From CAZEAN01 sp964510225 (GTDB lineage Bacteria; Planctomycetota; Planctomycetia; Isosphaerales; Isosphaeraceae): 34,856 nucleotides of DNA. Below are positions 6,901-14,213 of the stretch, in pieces (the stretch's first letter is position 1; each line of letters starts with the position of its first letter). The position numbers and the translations under genes were made by a program. Under the pieces are notes generated by a model. It was given only the letters and a program-made list of their open reading frames with translations, did no database searches and was not told where the DNA came from. The stretch is taken from contig CAZEAN010000060.1 of assembly GCA_964510225.1 (NCBI GenBank), positions 1 through 34,856 of the forward strand. The letters are read 5' to 3'.

Positions 6901-8718
6901 ATGTTCCAGCAAGGCTGGAGGTTGCTCCGGATCTATGGCCCGGAACTCTCCCTTGCACTCTGTGCCCTCGTTACGTTCTTAGGTCTACTAGGCGCGGTCG
7001 ATCTCTGGGGGAAACGTGAGCAACGTGCCGCAGCCGAGGCTTTAGACACTATTCAACACGATCGCTGGTTGATAGCGGAGATACAAGGCCGTCCGCGATT
7101 GGAAAAACCACCACTACCCCGGTGGACATCAGCCTTGCTCTTGAAGTTTACGGGCCAAATCGATGAGTGGGTTGTTCGGTTGCCCTCAGCATTATCCGCT
7201 GTATTGGTAGTAGCACTTGTTTTTGATCTTGGACGCCGGATAGGTGGACGATCGATCGGATTCGTTTCAGGGCTTGTCTTTTGTGCGACCTTCTACGCAA
7301 TTACCGAACACCGCCAAGCAGGAAATGACGGTCCCCTTTCGTTCTTTACATCCTTAGCGATCTATGCGGGTTGGAGGCGACTCCATCGGCAAGGCCCCTA
7401 TCCCGAATCAACCGGCCCCACCGATGACCCAGGACATGTAGGATGGACATTCGCTATGTATGCCGCATTGGGGCTCGGGATGTTGACCAAAGGACCAATT
7501 GCCCTTGTTGTGACGGCATTAACCCTCGTTCCTTATCTGACGATGGCGCGTCGCTTGCAAGCTGGGCTCCGAATCCTCTCCGACTGGCGGGGCATGCTCC
7601 TGATGGTGCTAATCGTCCTCTGCTGGGCCCTCCCTGTCATCATCGTCGAGAGGGAGTCGCTAGATATCTGGCTCCTCGAAATCGGGCAGAAAGTGGGATC
7701 GGCGGGGATTGCACATCATGAAAGCCGACCACTCTTTCTTTCCGAGTGGGTCTGGATTGTCATGCCGTGGACACCACTTGCACTCCTTGGTTTTGTCCGC
7801 CCGTTCACCCGACAAACCACACTTGAGCGTCCCACAATCTGGTTTCCTTGGTTTTGGACATTTGCGAATCTGGCAATGTTGAGTACTTGGTCCGTTGCGA
7901 AACCGAACTACTATCTTCCTTGTTTGCCTGGTGTCGCGTTGGTCGTCGGACCGGAGTGGATCCGAGTTGCTCAACAAGCGCGGAAGGGAGTACGAGCGGC
8001 TCGAATCTTGCTCCAAGGATTCTGGGTCTCCTTGTTCGTCATCGCTGCTGTAGGGGCGATCATACTTACCAAACGAACACCCGAGTATTCAAGCGCTGCA
8101 CTGATCATGGGGACAACAGTGATGATTGGCGTAGTCATATCAGCAAGAATATGGCATCGCGGTCACGATGCGCTCTCGATTGCGCCGATTGTGGGTTCGA
8201 TCTCTATCGCCACATTGATCGCTTATGGAGCCATCGCGCAGCCGTTCTTTAATGCTCAAAGTCATCGTCCACTCGCACGAATCATTGAACGAATCGTACC
8301 CTCAGAAGAACAGACCATTATGTTCTTTCATGAAATAGACGAAGGGATTTGGTTCTATCTACATGACCATTACTTGAAACCAGTCCCGCTAAGCCAGCCA
8401 AAGTACAATGACGGATTCGATTTGGTTCGAGATGCGCAGAATGACCAACTCGTTCGTGATCCGGCAGAGCGACAGCGTCTCCATCGACAACTTCTCCTTG
8501 ACTGGATCAACGATCCAAATCGCAAGATTCGTTATGTCTTGATCCGTGATCGCTTCTATCAGGCTTATGCTCCCGTACTCGCCGGGCAGGTTCGCGAACT
8601 CTATCGTGAGACTGACCTGATGCGTAATGAACTCGTGCTCCTCGAAATAGCGCAAGCTCCCCATCATCAACTCTCGGTTCAACCGCCTCAACCAAGCGAC
8701 GTGCGGCAGATGCGTTGA
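6901..8718 (+). CDS. ArnT-like / GT39 family dolichyl-phosphate-type glycosyltransferase
   Basis: This 605-residue integral membrane protein belongs to the GT-C fold glycosyltransferases that use a polyprenyl-phosphate sugar and act on the outer side of the inner membrane. The first periplasmic loop has GKREQRAAAEALD (about residues 37-49), where an acidic residue is catalytic in the family, followed by RPRLEKPPLPRW (about 64-75), which holds the EKPPL block typical of bacterial ArnT/PMT-like enzymes. Then come about ten membrane segments, including GMLTKGPIAL (about 197-206), and a soluble C-terminal region of about 160 residues. The acceptor could be lipid A, another lipid, or protein; the sequence does not say. 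No good ribosome site precedes the ATG at 6901. The gene stands alone on this strand and is followed by a long gene-free stretch. Confidence 0.85.
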   Translation: MFQQGWRLLRIYGPELSLALCALVTFLGLLGAVDLWGKREQRAAAEALDTIQHDRWLIAEIQGRPRLEKPPLPRWTSALLLKFTGQIDEWVVRLPSALSAVLVVALVFDLGRRIGGRSIGFVSGLVFCATFYAITEHRQAGNDGPLSFFTSLAIYAGWRRLHRQGPYPESTGPTDDPGHVGWTFAMYAALGLGMLTKGPIALVVTALTLVPYLTMARRLQAGLRILSDWRGMLLMVLIVLCWALPVIIVERESLDIWLLEIGQKVGSAGIAHHESRPLFLSEWVWIVMPWTPLALLGFVRPFTRQTTLERPTIWFPWFWTFANLAMLSTWSVAKPNYYLPCLPGVALVVGPEWIRVAQQARKGVRAARILLQGFWVSLFVIAAVGAIILTKRTPEYSSAALIMGTTVMIGVVISARIWHRGHDALSIAPIVGSISIATLIAYGAIAQPFFNAQSHRPLARIIERIVPSEEQTIMFFHEIDEGIWFYLHDHYLKPVPLSQPKYNDGFDLVRDAQNDQLVRDPAERQRLHRQLLLDWINDPNRKIRYVLIRDRFYQAYAPVLAGQVRELYRETDLMRNELVLLEIAQAPHHQLSVQPPQPSDVRQMR

Positions 8719-8807
8719 ACCCCGCATTCCTTCCCGCATCTTGAACGACAAGCAGGATCTCAAGAGACTCGGTTCCATTGATTTAGAGCCGTCTTATTAT
8801 TCATGTG

Positions 8808-8853
8808 AGCACAACCTTACCGATTAGCAAATCGCTTCCGGTTTGGTTGTGCT
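8808..8853 (+). ncRNA. Nested hairpin downstream of glycosyltransferase, function unknown
   Basis: The outer arms AGCACAACC (8808-8816) and GGTTGTGCT (8845-8853) are perfect complements. Inside them, CGATT (8820-8825 region) and AATCG form a second small stem around agca. No T-run follows, so this is not a clean intrinsic terminator. It may be a processing site, a terminator of another kind, or a structured untranslated region. Confidence 0.35.
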
Positions 8854-9083
8854 GGTATTTAGGGTCACTCCTTCGGCCAGTCTTCTGTAGTCCGCAGGGC
8901 TTACCAGATCGTAGCGACCGCTATAGAACAATCGACGTAAACCCTTGCCTGAAAAGGGAAATACGACTCAAGGGCCGTCGTTTGATGGGACGATATAAAT
9001 GACCGGCTCGCCAAGGTACTGCCGAGGCGGAGGCTGGGAACATCACAAGGCCCGAGTTTGCGTACTCCAGCGGTTGAGTCATT

Positions 9084-9112
9084 CGGCTCCAGGCGATCGG
9101 GAACGCCTGCCG
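9084..9112 (+). promoter_or_regulatory. Bulged hairpin in leader of repeat protein gene
   Basis: CGGC-tcc-AGGCG (9084-9095) pairs with CGCCT-GCCG (9104-9112), giving a 9-bp stem with a 3-nt bulge and an 8-nt loop. It lies 109 nt before the start codon of the secreted repeat protein and could be part of a structured leader. It matches no riboswitch that I know. Confidence 0.3.
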
Positions 9113-9220
9113 TCGGGAGGCGCCGTGACTGAACTTCCTCGAGCACCTATCTTTCAACAATTGAGAATGCTTGAAGATCGTGCTCGCACCGATCACAACC
9201 ATTCAGGAGCGTGTTCTCCC

Positions 9221-9847
9221 ATGTCCAAGAACGTCATGATGGCCGTCTGCCTGGCCTTTGGGTTCGCAATCTGTGGTCAGGCTCAAGCTGGTGGTCACGG
9301 CAAGCATATGCCGACCCCGCAAGTCATTCCTTCGAAGCAACACGTTGTTGCTACCGAACAGTGCTACCCGACTGAGCAGTGCTATCCTTCAGCACAGTGT
9401 GCTCCGACCGTCTGCCTCCCCAAATTCTCTCTACCCAAGATCTGCCTGCCGAAGATTACTCTTCCGAAGATCCACCTGCCGAAGCTTCAAAAGACCCATC
9501 ACTACGAGTGGGTCTTGAAGAAGCGAACTAGCTGGAATTTGTGCAAGACTTACGGCCACGTTGAAACTGTTCATGCTTCTGGGCAGTACGCTTCGCCGCA
9601 AATTCACGGCAGCAGCCAGTTCCCGACCTACAGCAGCAGCCAGTATCCCACCTACAGCGCTGCCCCTGTACTCGGTACCGGTCAAATTCCGGCTACTGGA
9701 TCGGGCCAAATGGAAATGGTTCCTCCTGCTCCGACCATGATGCCGCCCATGGAAGAAGGCGTCGAATCAGTTCCCCCGATGATGGAAGAAGAGATTACCG
9801 AAACTTCGTTCAATCGTCTTGGTGCTTCACTCTTCGGCACCCGATGA
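9221..9847 (+). CDS. Secreted short-repeat protein (LPKxx and EQCYP repeats)
   Basis: This 208-residue protein has a Sec signal peptide (MSKNVMMAVCLAFGFAICGQ, cleavage likely after AQA at residue 23). The mature part is a series of simple repeats: TEQCYP twice (45-56) then SAQC, followed by five copies of LPKxx (LPKFS, LPKIC, LPKIT, LPKIH, LPKLQ; residues 66-90). Next come a basic segment (HHYEWVLKKRTSW), a Gln/Ser/Tyr-rich part with SSQFPTYSSSQYPTYS (131-146), and a Pro/Met/Glu-rich tail (MPPMEEG, VPPMMEEE). Six cysteines lie in the first 110 residues. I do not recognise a named family. The composition suggests an extracellular or cell-wall-associated structural protein. The ATG at 9221 has CAGGAG about 11 nt upstream and puts the signal peptide at the N-terminus. 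It is a single-gene unit ended by the strong terminator at 9951. Confidence 0.8.
   Translation: MSKNVMMAVCLAFGFAICGQAQAGGHGKHMPTPQVIPSKQHVVATEQCYPTEQCYPSAQCAPTVCLPKFSLPKICLPKITLPKIHLPKLQKTHHYEWVLKKRTSWNLCKTYGHVETVHASGQYASPQIHGSSQFPTYSSSQYPTYSAAPVLGTGQIPATGSGQMEMVPPAPTMMPPMEEGVESVPPMMEEEITETSFNRLGASLFGTR
9416..9490 (+). repeat. 15-bp coding tandem repeat (five LPKxx units)
   Basis: Five diverged 15-bp units encode LPK plus two variable residues (F/I/L then S, C, T, H or Q). Third positions differ between copies, for example CCC/CCG/CCT for proline and AAA/AAG for lysine, so the repeat seems kept at protein level and is not a recent DNA duplication. Confidence 0.75.
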
Positions 9848-9950
9848 AATTGAAATGAAGCTAGAGCAGACTCTGAGGGAGGCTGCTAGTTCAACTGAGA
9901 TAGAGCGAATTCCCACACGATTAACGTTCACGACATCAACCGCTTCTCTC

Positions 9951-9984
9951 CATGGCGGAACATCCATTTGGGTGTTCCGCCATG
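9951..9984 (+). terminator. Strong intrinsic terminator after repeat protein gene
   Basis: The 12-bp perfect stem CATGGCGGAACA (9951-9962) / TGTTCCGCCATG (9973-9984) can be extended by a T-G and two C-G pairs to 15 bp with the 4-nt loop attt. It is followed by TTTCGTTAT. It ends transcription of the secreted repeat protein gene, about 100 nt after the stop codon. Confidence 0.85.
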
Positions 9985-9996
9985 TTTCGTTATAGT
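9968..9996 (+). promoter_or_regulatory. Possible xseA promoter overlapping the terminator
   Basis: TTGGGT (9968-9973), a 17-nt spacer, and TATAGT (9991-9996) resemble sigma-70 hexamers; the -10 matches five of six. The -35 lies inside the right arm of the terminator hairpin. The xseA leader would be about 150 nt and contains two perfect 10-bp palindromes, GCAAGCTTGC (10033-10042) and CCCTTAAGGG (10073-10082). Confidence 0.3.
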
Positions 9997-10153
9997 AAAT
10001 GGAGAAGTGGTGCAGCAGGCTCGACCTGAAAAGCAAGCTTGCACAACACCAGGAAGATCCTTTCCGGAGTGCCCCTTAAGGGTTGAACTACAACGCGAGA
10101 GGAACACCCAAGGATCATGCAGAGCAGCGCCCCCCATGAAGGACCATTGGTAG

Positions 10154-11449
10154 ATGTCGAACCTCCCCCTGTTCGATTATGGGACTGAGAACGGACGAGT
10201 TGAGGAAGAAAGCCTCGGGAGTGTTCCTGATCTAGCGTCACCAGATGTTCTGAGCGTCACGGAACTCACTCGGTTAATCAAACGAAAGATTGAATCTCAG
10301 TTTCGAGACCTCGTCGTCTGCGGTGAAATCTCAAACCTTTCGCGACCACGTTCCGGTCACCTCTATTTCGATATCAAAGACGAAGGGGCCCGACTTCGAT
10401 CAGTCCTTTGGAAGGGGAAAGCAGCCAAAGTCGCCTTCGATTTAGAAAATGGTCTCGCCGTACGAGTCTCTGGTCGAATTGAAGTTTATCCGCCCCAGGG
10501 TGCCTACCAACTGATCGTCACGCAGATTGAACCTGAAGGTATCGGACCCCTTGAACTTGCATATCGACAACTCTGTGACCGCCTTCGAGTTGAAGGTTTA
10601 TTCGACCCGACTCGGAAACGTCCCCTCCCAAAGTACCCTAAGCGCGTCGCTGTTGTGAGCAGTCCAACGGGTGCCGCCATCCGAGACATCCTGACGGTTA
10701 CTCGTCGCCGCTGGCCTCTTGCGGAAGTCTGGGTCTCACCTGCCAAAGTCCAAGGCGAGGGTGCTGGTTCCGAAATCGCTGCTGCTATCGAACTCATCAA
10801 TCGATGCGAAGGTCTCGACCTTGTTATTGTCGCTCGGGGTGGTGGAAGTCTCGAAGACCTCTGGGCCTTTAACGAAGAGAGGGTTGCCCGAGCCATCGCC
10901 AACTCGAAGCTCCCGGTAATCACGGGCATTGGTCACGAAACCGACCAGACAATTGCTGACCTTGTGGCCGATCTCCGGGCACCCACCCCCAGTGGAGCAG
11001 CAGAGATTGCAGTACCGGATCTCCACGTCATCCACCGACACCTGGATCAAACTAGAGCACATCTCGTACAGACACTTCAACGTTTTATTGTTGATGCCAA
11101 CACCAGAATTCAGACTCTAGTCGACCGGGGATCGAAGGCGATGGAGCATCGCCTGGAACGACTCCGTAACAAACTTGCAGCGTTGAGTGCCCAACTCGAC
11201 GCATTGAGTCCACTCAGAGTCCTCGGACGAGGCTACAGCTTGACCCGGATTGAACACAACACCCAACTTCTCCGGTCGAGTCGTGATGTCATGCCAGGGA
11301 CCCTGCTTCGAACTACCCTCGCTGAGGGCACACTCCTAAGTCGGGTCGAGGCGTCGAGTGTACCAGCATTGGAAGTACCGGGCTGCGACCCTGAGCCGCC
11401 TACCGACAGTGATGGTGATCAAACTCAAGATCGATCTCGTCAGTCTTGA
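10154..11449 (+). CDS. xseA: Exodeoxyribonuclease VII large subunit
   Basis: XseA (431 residues, normal length) is the catalytic subunit of exonuclease VII, which degrades single-stranded DNA from both ends in repair. The N-terminal OB-fold begins at about residue 34 (LSVTELTRLIKRKIESQF) with GEISNLSRPRSGHLYFDIKD at about 57-76. The catalytic domain carries VAVVSSPTGAAIRDIL, VARGGGSLEDLWAFNEE and PVITGIGHETDQTIADLVAD then RAPTPSGAAE, the conserved motifs of the family. A coiled-coil region follows and ends with LGRGYSLTR, the usual C-terminal motif, plus a 50-residue Ser/Asp-rich tail. About 30 residues of low similarity precede the OB-fold. The ATG at 10154 has no clear ribosome site. It is the first gene of a plus-strand run with xseB, 23 nt downstream. 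Confidence 0.96.
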   Translation: MSNLPLFDYGTENGRVEEESLGSVPDLASPDVLSVTELTRLIKRKIESQFRDLVVCGEISNLSRPRSGHLYFDIKDEGARLRSVLWKGKAAKVAFDLENGLAVRVSGRIEVYPPQGAYQLIVTQIEPEGIGPLELAYRQLCDRLRVEGLFDPTRKRPLPKYPKRVAVVSSPTGAAIRDILTVTRRRWPLAEVWVSPAKVQGEGAGSEIAAAIELINRCEGLDLVIVARGGGSLEDLWAFNEERVARAIANSKLPVITGIGHETDQTIADLVADLRAPTPSGAAEIAVPDLHVIHRHLDQTRAHLVQTLQRFIVDANTRIQTLVDRGSKAMEHRLERLRNKLAALSAQLDALSPLRVLGRGYSLTRIEHNTQLLRSSRDVMPGTLLRTTLAEGTLLSRVEASSVPALEVPGCDPEPPTDSDGDQTQDRSRQS

Positions 11450-11472
11450 GTCTACTCCAGGAGCAAACCTCT

Positions 11473-11763
11473 ATGCCAAAGGCAGCGACCGCAGAGAACA
11501 ATGACCATCAGCCAGATCGTGAAGAGCCCAGTTTTGAAGCTTCGATCACAGAAGTCGAAAGTATTGTCACAGCGATGGAACGCGGTTCCTTGGATTTAGA
11601 TCAAGCACTCGCAGGATTTGAACGCGCGGTTCAATTGCTGAATCGCTGTCGAGTCACACTCAATTCAACTGAGCGTCGTGTCAGACTTCTTACCAACGTC
11701 ACAGAGGATGGTCATCCAGAAACAGACCCCTTCCCTGAAAACCCGGGGGACGGCGACACGTAA
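11473..11763 (+). CDS. xseB: Exodeoxyribonuclease VII small subunit
   Basis: XseB (96 residues) is the short helical subunit that binds the coiled-coil of XseA. The core is SFEASITEVESIVTAMERGS then LDLDQALAGFERAVQLLNRC (about residues 19-58), matching the family consensus (xxLExIVxxLExGxLxLexsLxxyexGxxLxxxC). Extra Glu/Asp-rich N- and C-terminal tails make it somewhat longer than the usual 70-85 residues. I chose the ATG at 11473 because AGGAG (11458-11462) lies 10 nt upstream; a TTG at 11446 overlaps the xseA stop and adds nine residues without a ribosome site of its own. Confidence 0.92.
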   Translation: MPKAATAENNDHQPDREEPSFEASITEVESIVTAMERGSLDLDQALAGFERAVQLLNRCRVTLNSTERRVRLLTNVTEDGHPETDPFPENPGDGDT

Positions 11764-11829
11764 GCCATCGAAATCATGAACTCTCGAAATCGCCCCGTCA
11801 AAGCGCGTTGACATCAGCATTAAGACACA

Positions 11830-12945
11830 ATGAAACTGTCCCAAATCGATTTGAAGCAGGTCCGTCTCCCCTTGGTTCGTCCGTTCCGAACGAGTTCGAG
11901 TGTCAAGGATCACTTGGAACACATCTTGGTCCGAGTGGAGACAACCGATGGTGCTGTAGGATGGGGTGAGGTTGCTTCTCCTTCCGATCCATTCTATTGC
12001 CCCGAAACGGTCGAGACCTGTTGGCATCTATTGCATGACTTCCTCGGTCGGATGGTCCTGAATCAAGAGTGGGAGTCGATCGATGAACTGATCGACTCCT
12101 ATCGACTTGTCAAGGGAAATCGATTCGCCAAGGCCGGCCTCGAGATGGCCTGCTCTGACCTCGCGGCAAAAGTTGCTGGAGTCTCACTCTCAGAGTTTAT
12201 TGGTGGCGTACGTCCCAAAATCGCATCTGGAGTGAGTCTGGGGATCCCGGATGATCTAGCGATCCTCCTCGATCAGATCGCCCAGTATCTCGAAGAAGGA
12301 TACCGGCGAATCAAGCTCAAGATTGCTCCTGGTGCGGACATCCAGATCGTGGAAGCCGTCCGTCAACAGTACCCTGAGATACCGTTACAAGTTGATGCCA
12401 ACTCAGCGTACACTCTCAACGATCTGCAGCGACTCCGCGCGCTCGACGACTTCGGCTTGCTGCTCATTGAACAACCACTCAGCGACGATGACATCGTTGA
12501 TCATGCTCGCCTCCAAGAACAACTGCGAACCCCGATCTGTCTCGACGAAAGCATTCATTCAGTTGCTGATGCCAGGAAGGCGCTCGAACTCGGAGCTTGC
12601 CGAGTGATCAACATCAAGGTGAGTCGAGTCGGAGGGTTGATCGAGGCGCGACGGATCCATGACCTCTGTTACAGTCGGGGGATCCCGGTCTGGTGTGGAG
12701 GAATGCACGAGTTTGGAATTGGTCGTGCTGCAAATCTTGCGATTGCGAGTTTGCCCGGATTTGTCCTACCGGGTGATCTTTCGGGCTCTGACAAGTACTA
12801 TAAACGTGATCTTGTTGAACCGCCAATCCGAGCCGTCGATGGCTACGTTACGGTTCCATCAAAGCCAGGAATCGGCGTTGAGATTGTCGAGTCCAGGCTC
12901 TCGAAGCAAATAACACGGGAAGCAACACTAGCTGCAACGAGTTGA
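11830..12945 (+). CDS. menC: Enolase-superfamily o-succinylbenzoate synthase / N-acylamino acid racemase
   Basis: This 371-residue enzyme belongs to the muconate-lactonizing subgroup of the enolase superfamily. All catalytic positions are visible: Lys162-x-Lys164 (KLK), metal ligands Asp189 (VDAN), Glu214 (IEQPL) and Asp239 (LDES), and Lys263 (NIKVSR). These numbers match those known for the Amycolatopsis OSBS/racemase almost exactly. The C-terminal CGGMHEFGIGRAANLAIASL (about residues 293-312) is typical of menC type 2, and differs from the DxD motif of Ala-Glu epimerases. The true reaction could be o-succinylbenzoate synthesis for menaquinone, N-acylamino acid racemisation, or both; the family is known for being bifunctional. 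No other men genes are in the window. It sits 66 nt after xseB and 36 nt before a carboxypeptidase G2-like gene, which leans towards a role in N-acyl amino acid use (inference). Confidence 0.85.
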   Translation: MKLSQIDLKQVRLPLVRPFRTSSSVKDHLEHILVRVETTDGAVGWGEVASPSDPFYCPETVETCWHLLHDFLGRMVLNQEWESIDELIDSYRLVKGNRFAKAGLEMACSDLAAKVAGVSLSEFIGGVRPKIASGVSLGIPDDLAILLDQIAQYLEEGYRRIKLKIAPGADIQIVEAVRQQYPEIPLQVDANSAYTLNDLQRLRALDDFGLLLIEQPLSDDDIVDHARLQEQLRTPICLDESIHSVADARKALELGACRVINIKVSRVGGLIEARRIHDLCYSRGIPVWCGGMHEFGIGRAANLAIASLPGFVLPGDLSGSDKYYKRDLVEPPIRAVDGYVTVPSKPGIGVEIVESRLSKQITREATLAATS

Positions 12946-12981
12946 CCCGTCCCAAGAACTACCGTGGTAAACTAGGGCACA

Positions 12982-14142
12982 ATGACTGCAACAGGACTCC
13001 TTGACACCCTCAATGGTCGTCGGTCTCTCATGCTTGAGCGTCTTCGCGCTCTTGTTGAACATGAATCTCCCAGTAGGGATGTCCAACAGCTTGATCGTAT
13101 TGCCGACAAGATCGCGGTACTACTTCGAACAGTGGGCGCTGACCAGATTAAGAAGATTCCTAATTCGGAGGGTGGTACTCACCTATACGCCGAGTTTGGG
13201 TTTGGACACCTCGGCGACGATCACTCTGGACCTCCTCCCGCCGTGGTCATTGGGCACTTTGATACCGTCTGGCCAGTCGGTACTTTGGAATCCATGCCAT
13301 TCCGGTTCGTCGGAAACCGGGCCCATGGTCCAGGGATCTTCGACATGAAGGGCGGACTCGTGTTGACGATTGCAGCACTTGAAGCAATCCGTGACCTTCA
13401 CTTGAAGCCAAGCCGCCCCGTCAAGATCCTCTTCACTTGCGATGAAGAGGTAGGGAGTCCCGGATCGAGAGCACTTATCGAAGATACAGCGAGAAACGCA
13501 GCTTTTGTACTCGTCCCAGAACCCTCACTTCCGGGTGGGACCTTGAAGACGGCTCGGAAAGGGGTCGGACGCTACACTCTGGCGATCGAAGGTTGTCCAG
13601 CACATGCAGGAGTTGAACCTGAGAAAGGCCGGAGTGCTCTTCTTGAGCTTGCCCACCAAATCATCGCAATTCAATCGCTCTCAAACTTGAGTGTAGGTAC
13701 GACCCTCAACGTTGGTTCTGCCACGGGAGGTGGTGCAATTAATGTGGTGCCCGCGCATGCTAAGGCAGAGATCGATCTCCGAATCGCAAGCCCTTCCGAA
13801 GCCGAGCGAGTCGATACCGCACTCCGATCACTCCAACCCGTACTCGATGGCACAAGACTGCAGCTTAGTGGTGGCTTAAACCGTCCTCCGATGGTCCGAA
13901 CCGAAGCCTCGGCGAGGTTATTCGACCAAGCAAGAATCGCAGCCAAACCCCTCGGAATCGATCTCAAGGAGGGATCCACAGGTGGTGGTTCCGATGGCAA
14001 CTTCACCGCTGGACTTGGCATCCCTACACTGGATGGTCTTGGTCCAATCGGTGATGGACCACACGCGCTTCACGAACACATCGAGATTGATTCCCTGCCT
14101 TCCCGAGCTGCACTGATCGCAGCCCTCCTGTTCTCTATTTAG
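12982..14142 (+). CDS. M20 family metallopeptidase, carboxypeptidase G2-like
   Basis: This 386-residue enzyme is a di-zinc M20 peptidase. Visible active-site residues are His92-x-Asp94 (GHFDTVWP), Asp121 (DMKGG), Glu155/Glu156 (CDEEVGS) and Glu180 (VPEPSL), with a C-terminal His in GPHALHEHIE. The spacing from His92 to Asp121, Glu155, Glu156 and Glu180 is the same as I recall for Pseudomonas carboxypeptidase G2. The dimerisation (lid) domain lies at about residues 190-305 with GGGAINVVPAHAKAEIDLR. No signal peptide is seen, so it is probably cytoplasmic. Family members remove C-terminal glutamate or hydrolyse N-acyl amino acids or dipeptides. The gene follows menC by 36 nt, so the two may act on related N-acyl or dipeptide substrates. 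The ATG at 12982 has only a weak upstream AGGG. Confidence 0.88.
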   Translation: MTATGLLDTLNGRRSLMLERLRALVEHESPSRDVQQLDRIADKIAVLLRTVGADQIKKIPNSEGGTHLYAEFGFGHLGDDHSGPPPAVVIGHFDTVWPVGTLESMPFRFVGNRAHGPGIFDMKGGLVLTIAALEAIRDLHLKPSRPVKILFTCDEEVGSPGSRALIEDTARNAAFVLVPEPSLPGGTLKTARKGVGRYTLAIEGCPAHAGVEPEKGRSALLELAHQIIAIQSLSNLSVGTTLNVGSATGGGAINVVPAHAKAEIDLRIASPSEAERVDTALRSLQPVLDGTRLQLSGGLNRPPMVRTEASARLFDQARIAAKPLGIDLKEGSTGGGSDGNFTAGLGIPTLDGLGPIGDGPHALHEHIEIDSLPSRAALIAALLFSI

Positions 14143-14180
14143 TCAAACACAACCGGACCTAATCCACACTACGCTTTCCG

Positions 14181-14213
14181 GTGATTTCTGGCTCAAACTG
14201 CTGCTGAAATCAC
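14181..14213. terminator. Possible terminator between convergent genes
   Basis: GTGATTTC (14181-14188) and GAAATCAC (14206-14213) form a perfect 8-bp stem with a 17-nt loop. The hairpin overlaps the end of the diguanylate cyclase gene. There is no T-run, so the call is weak. Confidence 0.3.

Larger units (their letters stand above)
8719..9220. other. Gene-free region with RNA-like structure
   Basis: No convincing gene was found in these 502 bases. An open frame runs into the repeat protein from 8999 but lacks protein-like composition before its signal peptide. The stretch holds two strong potential hairpins (8808-8853 and 9084-9112, listed separately). I compared it by eye with RNase P, SRP, tmRNA and common riboswitch core motifs and saw no match. 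Confidence 0.45.

Noticed and set aside
8999..9220. N-terminal extension of the repeat protein by 74 codons
   Set aside because: It would place the signal peptide internally; the ATG at 9221 has its own ribosome site, and the upstream part is better explained as structured leader.
9416..9490. Regularly spaced repeats as a possible CRISPR array
   Set aside because: The period is 15 bp and in frame, copies are diverged, and there are no spacers; it is a protein-coding repeat.
11446..11472. TTG start of xseB overlapping the xseA stop
   Set aside because: The ATG at 11473 has AGGAG 10 nt upstream and gives the family-like N-terminus.
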